The notes beneath the pieces were generated by a model. It was given only the letters and a program-made list of their open reading frames with translations, did no database searches and had not been told where the DNA came from. This document shows, piece by piece, positions 48,339 to 52,869 of a DNA stretch of 52,869 nt. Source of the DNA: Deltaproteobacteria bacterium. Lineage in GTDB: Bacteria; Desulfobacterota; Desulfuromonadia; Desulfuromonadales; Geopsychrobacteraceae. The DNA lies in the NCBI GenBank assembly GCA_024280485.1, contig JAJRQB010000165.1, positions 1 through 52,869 of the forward strand. The letters run 5' to 3'. Positions within the stretch are counted from its first letter, which is position 1. Every line of letters begins with the position of its first letter. The translations under genes and the position numbers were made by a program.

Positions 48339-50207
48339 CTAAGGCGGGAGCCGCATTTTCGCTTTGGCACTCAGTGGCGAATCAGGAAAATTGTCGATGC
48401 AGCGCTGGTAATATTGGACGGCGACATCCGTCAGACCCATGGTTTCGAAGGTTCGAGCACATTGGAACAGGGCTTTTTCAAGCACCAGCGCCGGGGTCTT
48501 TTTATCGATGCAGACCATTTCGAGACAGCGTGACGACATCTCAAAGTTGGTTTCGCGATGAAAAATGTTTGCGAGCCGGTACATGGTTGCGGCGTCAAGC
48601 GCTTTCATATAGATCTTGAAGTAATCCTGAAAGGCAACTTTCGCTTCGTCAGGGCGATCACGCACCAAGACTGGAATCACCTTCTGGTAGAGTTGATCGG
48701 CCTCTTCTGTCGCTGAGAACTTGCTCCGCAGCCGCGCGAGCAGCAGCAGGGCTTCGCTGTTTTCAGGATCTTTTTTCAGCAGCAAGCGCAGCGATTTTTC
48801 TCCTTCACCACTCCCTGAGCCGATATTGGCATTCACCGATTGACTGCCGATTTCTATATGACGCTCGGTGGTCGCTTCCTCATTCAGTTTAAAGATTGTT
48901 GCCAGCGCGATGCCGCAGATCATCCCGCCAATATGCGCCCAGTGGCCGATATTAGAAGTGCTGGTTCCGGCCAGTTGTTGAACACCGCCGTTGAGATCGG
49001 CGAGAAAAAAGAGTCCGATGATCACCAGAGAGTTCAGTCGCACCTTGAGGCTGATCGGTAGAATAAGGGAGAAAATGCCAAGAATTGGGAGCGGAAAGAC
49101 CATACTCTTGAAATAGCATCGGACTGCGAAAATCCCCATAACTCCGGCGATAGCTCCTGAGGCGCCAAGGATATGGGCCGGATTGCCGGAGATGGCACAG
49201 GCGAGCAAGTAGGTGATATTGGCCGCAATGCCAGCGGTCAGGTAAAAAAGGATAAAGCGTGTCGAACCGATCCGCCGCTCAATCACCGTGCCGACAGCCC
49301 AGAGAAAGAGCATGTTCCCCCAAAGATGGGCATGACTGGCATGTAGAAATAAAGAACTAAAGGCACTCAGCGGGACATTCAGCACGTTTGGTTTGTAGGG
49401 AAGAAAAACCAGGTGATTGAAAATCAGCTCCGGGTTTATCTGCATCTCAAATAGATAAAAAATCAGAATGTTAATCAGGATCAGACCGTAAGTCACCTGT
49501 GGCAAGAATTCCTGGGCGCGCTCTTCTTTCGAATACATGACCGGCATCAGGGTTATATGTTGCGCCAGAAGTTGAGTCGCGGACTGATCCGTTGCGGCCG
49601 CCTGCATCCGGATGTAGAGGAGGAAGCCAACCGGAAAAACCAGGAAGATAAAGTTCAGCAGTCCACCCAGAAAACTTCGGAGCAGCAGGATGGCAACAAT
49701 AAGGGCGAAGGCTTTAAGAATAAAGAGTTGTTCGGGGTGTTCTTTGAAGTAGGAGTCTTCTTCTTGAGGTGACGCAGGTTGTTCTTGCGGATTTTCGGCA
49801 CGGCGTGCCTGGATCTCTTCAAAGCGCGAGAAGAGCAGGCCGCATCGTTGACATGTATCACTGGTCTGTTCTTTGGCAAAACATTTCGGACAGATGCGAC
49901 TCGCAGCTTCGACGGGAAGAATTTGGCGAGTTTCCAAAGAGGGGGGTTCTGCCAGAGTGGAAACAGGTTGTGACGTTTCTGGCTGGAGATCACAGAGAAC
50001 ACCGATCCGATCGAAAAAATCTTTGTAGCGCTGAGCCGCAGCATAGGCCAGCCCTTTTTTGAGCACCGGACAGTCCCCAGCCAGGATTCCATCAATGGTT
50101 TCCTGATTGTATTTACATTGGACCGCCAGATTTTCTCTGACTTGCTCCTCATCAGTATCGAGCGCCAGGACACCACTAAAGATCACTCGATAAAGCTGAA
50201 CAGTCAT
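48339..50207 (-). CDS. Rhomboid-family serine protease with N-terminal zinc ribbon and C-terminal TPRs
   Basis: A 622-residue multidomain protein. Residues 1-75 are an unknown small domain; about 105-125 is a zinc ribbon (ICPKCFAKEQTSDTCQRCG). About 160-200 holds two hydrophobic helices. About 240-440 is the rhomboid core with HLWGNMLFLW, the catalytic Ser in ILGASGAIAGVMG and the His in HWAHIGGMICG. About 470-620 has helical TPR-like repeats (PENSEALLLLARLRSKFSAT and similar). The Ser-His dyad is intact, so intramembrane cleavage is likely. The substrate is unknown. The TPR part may hold substrates or partners. Confidence 0.9.
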   Translation of the reverse strand: MTVQLYRVIFSGVLALDTDEEQVRENLAVQCKYNQETIDGILAGDCPVLKKGLAYAAAQRYKDFFDRIGVLCDLQPETSQPVSTLAEPPSLETRQILPVEAASRICPKCFAKEQTSDTCQRCGLLFSRFEEIQARRAENPQEQPASPQEEDSYFKEHPEQLFILKAFALIVAILLLRSFLGGLLNFIFLVFPVGFLLYIRMQAAATDQSATQLLAQHITLMPVMYSKEERAQEFLPQVTYGLILINILIFYLFEMQINPELIFNHLVFLPYKPNVLNVPLSAFSSLFLHASHAHLWGNMLFLWAVGTVIERRIGSTRFILFYLTAGIAANITYLLACAISGNPAHILGASGAIAGVMGIFAVRCYFKSMVFPLPILGIFSLILPISLKVRLNSLVIIGLFFLADLNGGVQQLAGTSTSNIGHWAHIGGMICGIALATIFKLNEEATTERHIEIGSQSVNANIGSGSGEGEKSLRLLLKKDPENSEALLLLARLRSKFSATEEADQLYQKVIPVLVRDRPDEAKVAFQDYFKIYMKALDAATMYRLANIFHRETNFEMSSRCLEMVCIDKKTPALVLEKALFQCARTFETMGLTDVAVQYYQRCIDNFPDSPLSAKAKMRLPP

Positions 50208-50288
50208 AAATCACTCCCCCGAAAATAAATAGTTCTTACTCTGACGCCGAATTATGGTGGATGTCTAATCTCTCTGTCAACCCGGTGC

Positions 50289-52280
50289 TTAAGACATCGC
50301 CAGTTCCTGCTTTTCGAGGCTTAGCATCTTGTCGCGTAATGCGGCCGCTTTTTCAAAATCGAGGTCGGCGGCGGCGGCGAGCATCTGTTTTTTAGTCGTC
50401 GCAATCATTTTTCTCAATTCGTTGGGATTACCATAAAAACTCAGCTCTTCAGCCGCCAACGATAGATCATCCTTCGTGCGGCCAAGGGTATCGAGGATGG
50501 AGTTGAGCGATTTTTTAATCGATTGCGGGGTGATGTTATGTTCTTTGTTGTGTGCCATCTGCTTTTTGCGCCGTCGTTCTGTTTCATCGAGGCAAGCCTG
50601 CATCGAACGCGTGATTTTATCGGCGTACATAATCACCCGCCCTTCGACATTTCTTGCCGCGCGGCCGCAGGTTTGAATCAGAGACCGGGTTGAACGTAAA
50701 AAGCCTTCCTTGTCGGCATCGAGGATAGTGACCAGCGAAACTTCGGGAATATCGAGCCCCTCGCGGAGCAGGTTGATACCGACCAGCACATCAAACTCCC
50801 CTTCGCGCAAGCCCCGGATAATTTGGACTCGATCCATAGTTTTGATATCGGAGTGCATGTAATTGACACGGATGCCGACCTCTTGGAGATAGCTGGTCAA
50901 GTCCTCGGCCATTCTTTTGGTCAGGGTGGTGACCAGCACCCGCTCCTTCTTTGCGACCACCTCACGAATTTCGCCAATCAGATTATCGACCTGATCGCTG
51001 GCCGGGCGGACCTCAATCGGAGGATCGATCAATCCGGTCGGGCGGATAACCTGTTCAATAAAGACCCCGTCCGCTTGCTCCAGTTCGTAGTCCGCTGGAG
51101 TCGCCGAAACATAGACAGTTTGCGGCTGTTTAGCAGTGAACTCTTCGAACATCAGCGGGCGGTTATCGAGGGCACTCGGCAGGCGAAAACCGAAGTTGAC
51201 CAGGGTCTCCTTGCGCGAGCGATCACCACGATACATAGCGCCGACCTGACTGACACTGACGTGGCTCTCGTCAATGACCATGAGCGCATCGTCGGGAAAG
51301 TAACTGAGCAGGGTCGAGGGCGGTTCTCCCGTTTGACGGCGATCGAGAAAACGGGAATAGTTTTCGATCCCCTGGCAGTAACCCATCTCCTCCATCATCT
51401 CGATATCGAACATCGTCCTTTGTTCAAGGCGTTGCGCCTCGACCAGCATATTGTTCTTGCGAAAATGTTGCAGACGCACCAGCAACTCATCCTGAATCTC
51501 CTTGATGGCGCGTTCGAGGGTGGGGCGAGTCGCTACATAGTGGCTGGCGGGAAAAATGATGGTCTCCTCAAGTCGATCCGTCACCTGGCCGCGGAGTGGA
51601 TCGATCTCGCTGATCGCATCGATTTCGTCACCAAAAAATTCAACACGGATCGCGCGCTTCTCTTCATAGGCTGGGAAGATTTCGACCGAATCACCACGCA
51701 CGCGGAAGGTCCCGCGATGAAAATCGACATCGTTCCGTTCGTACTGGATATCGACCAACTGCTTGAGCAGGTCGTTGCGTTCAATCTCTTGTCCGGTTTT
51801 AAGTTTGAGTAACATGCCGAAGTAGGCCTCCGGCGAACCCAGGCCATAGATGCAACTGACCGAGGCAACAATTAGTACGTCCCGTCGTGACAACAGACTA
51901 CGGGTCGCACTGTGGCGCAGCTTGTCGATCTCTTCGTTGATCGCGCTATCTTTTTCGATGAAGGTGTCGGTCGAAGGGACGTACGCCTCGGGTTGATAGT
52001 AGTCGTAGTAGCTGACGAAATATTCGACGGCATTGTCGGGGAATAGTTCTTTAAATTCACCGTAAAGCTGCGCGGCAAGGGTCTTGTTGTGGGCCAGCAC
52101 CAGGGTCGGTTTTTGAACCTTTTCGATGACATTAGCCATGGTGAAGGTCTTGCCCGAGCCGGTGACCCCGAGCAGCACCTGATGGCGGTCACCCCGCTCG
52201 ATCCCTTCGACAAGTTCGGTAATTGCCTGAGGCTGATCTCCCTGGGGGGTGAAGTCGGTATGTAGTTTAAAGCGGGCCAT
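50289..52280 (-). CDS. uvrB: UvrABC excinuclease subunit B
   Basis: A 663-residue DNA damage-recognition helicase-like subunit of nucleotide excision repair. Walker [17 protein letters not shown]; the beta-hairpin region [20 protein letters not shown]; Walker B and motif VI regions [12 protein letters not shown] and [21 protein letters not shown]-terminal UVR motif [18 protein letters not shown] for contact with UvrC and UvrA. Its length is normal. No LexA-type box was recognised ahead of it. Confidence 0.97.
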   Translation of the reverse strand: MARFKLHTDFTPQGDQPQAITELVEGIERGDRHQVLLGVTGSGKTFTMANVIEKVQKPTLVLAHNKTLAAQLYGEFKELFPDNAVEYFVSYYDYYQPEAYVPSTDTFIEKDSAINEEIDKLRHSATRSLLSRRDVLIVASVSCIYGLGSPEAYFGMLLKLKTGQEIERNDLLKQLVDIQYERNDVDFHRGTFRVRGDSVEIFPAYEEKRAIRVEFFGDEIDAISEIDPLRGQVTDRLEETIIFPASHYVATRPTLERAIKEIQDELLVRLQHFRKNNMLVEAQRLEQRTMFDIEMMEEMGYCQGIENYSRFLDRRQTGEPPSTLLSYFPDDALMVIDESHVSVSQVGAMYRGDRSRKETLVNFGFRLPSALDNRPLMFEEFTAKQPQTVYVSATPADYELEQADGVFIEQVIRPTGLIDPPIEVRPASDQVDNLIGEIREVVAKKERVLVTTLTKRMAEDLTSYLQEVGIRVNYMHSDIKTMDRVQIIRGLREGEFDVLVGINLLREGLDIPEVSLVTILDADKEGFLRSTRSLIQTCGRAARNVEGRVIMYADKITRSMQACLDETERRRKKQMAHNKEHNITPQSIKKSLNSILDTLGRTKDDLSLAAEELSFYGNPNELRKMIATTKKQMLAAAADLDFEKAAALRDKMLSLEKQELAMS

Positions 52281-52612
52281 GGATCAAATCTTTCGGTGCG
52301 GTAGGGAGAAGCCGTCGGGGTCGGCCCGAGAGTAACCCAAAGTGGCTAGTGACTGCAAAGGGAGGTCTGTTGAGAATTTTCCGCTCATTAAAATATATGG
52401 GTATTTCACTGGGATTAATGTGAAATACCCGGGATGACAGCTATGTCGGATTTATAGTCGTAATAATAGCAGGTTGGATAGCTTCGTAAGTTACCGTAAA
52501 ACCATAGTTTAATTAAAGTCTATTCGTTGGATTGTGGGTCTGGCATAGAAATTGGAAGATTTATTGGTGAAATTTAAATAAAAGGGAGTGCAAATTTGCA
52601 CAGGCAATACGG
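52281..52612. other. Gap upstream of uvrB with two palindromes
   Basis: No gene is seen. GGGTATTTCAC (52399-52409) and GTGAAATACCC (52420-52430) are perfect 11-base inverted arms with a 10-base spacer. GTGCAAATTTGCAC (52588-52601) is a perfect 14-base palindrome. Either could be an operator or a hairpin. The remaining sequence is AT-rich. Confidence 0.55.
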
Positions 52613-52642
52613 CTCCTCGAGACATGATCATGTCTCGAGGAG
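52613..52642. repeat. Perfect 30-bp loopless palindrome
   Basis: The half CTCCTCGAGACATGA is followed directly by its exact reverse complement. There is no spacer and no T-run. It lies 57 bases before a terminator hairpin. A DNA-binding dimer site or a cruciform is possible; its function is unknown. Confidence 0.85.
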
Positions 52643-52698
52643 TTGACAATAATTGAAAATACCCGGTGGGGGGGGGCGGTGCTACGAAGATATTTATA

Positions 52699-52735
52699 CC
52701 ACCCCATCGGTCATGACCGGTCGGGTGGTTTTTTT
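52699..52735 (+). terminator. Rho-independent terminator hairpin
   Basis: CCACCC (52699-52704) and GGGTGG (52723-52728) with inner GGTCATGACC, followed by seven T residues. It stands alone with no coding gene visible before it. The likely group IIC intron begins directly behind its T-run. Confidence 0.85.
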
Positions 52736-52736
52736 G

Positions 52737-52869
52737 GTTTGCCCAGCGGAGCTGGCAAACCCGGCCTGTTGCAAGATACAGGCGTCACCCTGATCAGGGG
52801 GAAGACAATCCGAATCGCAAGGGCGTTGCTGGCAACGGCAGGGTCTGAAGGAAGCGATAGGAAGTGAAC
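52737..52869 (+). mobile_element. 5' part of a probable group IIC intron (cut by the window end)
   Basis: Starting GTTTGCCCAGC, the sequence resembles the 5' end and domain I of class C group II introns. In particular CGCAAGGGCGTTGCTGG and GGGTCTGAAGGAAGCGATAG match, in order and spacing, the Oceanobacillus intron's CGCAAGGGTGTCCGTGG and GAATCTGAAGGAAGCGGACG. Class C introns insert directly behind transcription terminators, which is the position found here. The reverse transcriptase gene and the 3' domains would lie beyond the window. The assignment rests on memory of the family sequence. Confidence 0.7.

Noticed and set aside
50823-51812. Plus-strand open frame of about 329 codons inside uvrB
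   Set aside because: Antisense to the conserved uvrB gene; no recognisable motifs.
52643-52867. Open frame of 74 codons from a TTG behind the 30-base palindrome
   Set aside because: It runs through a G9 tract, a terminator hairpin and intron-like RNA sequence; the protein is not credible.
1-52869. CRISPR arrays, tRNA or rRNA genes
   Set aside because: No regular repeat-spacer pattern and no recognisable tRNA or rRNA sequence were found on reading through; the 24-base repeats at 44-139 have no spacers.

Overview
The window looks like a chromosomal segment of an anaerobic, cytochrome-rich member of the Desulfuromonadales (Desulfobacterota; Geobacter, Desulfuromonas, Pelobacter or Geopsychrobacter-like). 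The evidence is three NrfD/ferredoxin/multihaem cytochrome modules, a GEMM-I riboswitch of the type known from Geobacter, an F0-only ATP synthase operon (atpZ-atpI-atpB-atpE) separate from F1, and a large beta-oxidation cluster with the dehydrogenase-hydratase domain order usual in this group. This assignment is an inference; no rRNA gene is present.

Region 1 (1-5.7 kb) is an accessory region. Four clear attC sites and one degraded candidate separate minus-strand integron cassettes: a HEPN-like protein, a small HNH nuclease, a protein with a prohead-protease-like C-terminus and a membrane protein. No integron integrase is visible, so within the window it is a cluster of attC sites without integrase. 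An IS481-family and an IS30-family element have landed between genes and their attC sites, and the IS30 copy has cut off the end of the membrane-protein gene. The first 140 bases look like the end of an IS21-type element.

Region 2 (5.8-22.3 kb) is almost all minus strand: an endonuclease/exonuclease/phosphatase-fold protein, an orphan NarX-like histidine kinase with a decayed ATPase domain, two ferredoxin-type proteins and a YciI protein, then a fatty-acid degradation block. Reading 5'->3' on the minus strand this block is acyl-CoA ligase, 3-hydroxyacyl-CoA dehydrogenase/enoyl-CoA hydratase, thiolase, acyl-CoA dehydrogenase, MBL-fold hydrolase, 2,4-dienoyl-CoA reductase-like flavoprotein, two DUF4442 hotdog proteins and a chalcone-isomerase-like protein. 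Together they can activate long-chain fatty acids and shorten them to acetyl-CoA, including unsaturated ones.

Region 3 (22.7-25.9 kb) is housekeeping on the plus strand: hemL and the F0 genes, whose c subunit carries residues associated with Na+ binding.

Region 4 (26-42.5 kb) is the most interesting part. A strong promoter drives a predicted cyclic AMP-GMP (GEMM-Ib) riboswitch with a built-in terminator, followed by a perfect 24-bp-stem hairpin and a PAS/AAA+ sigma-54 activator. Downstream, repeated TGCAAC boxes sit about 100-245 bases ahead of a candidate sigma-54 promoter for an NrfD-FeS-trihaem cytochrome-small membrane protein operon. Next come an octahaem NapC-type cytochrome and two more cytochrome-FeS-NrfD modules. 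None has a catalytic subunit, so they look like quinol-oxidising electron exits to periplasmic or extracellular acceptors. A second-messenger -> activator -> respiratory cluster circuit is the main hypothesis.

Region 5 (42.6-52.3 kb) holds ordinary genes: LapA-like protein, isochorismatase, DksA/TraR-like protein, DMT transporter, a cysteine-synthase remnant, UbiD decarboxylase, a disulfide oxidoreductase, a rhomboid protease fused to a zinc ribbon and TPRs, and uvrB. The last 600 bases contain several palindromes and end in the 5' part of a probable group IIC intron placed directly behind a transcription terminator.
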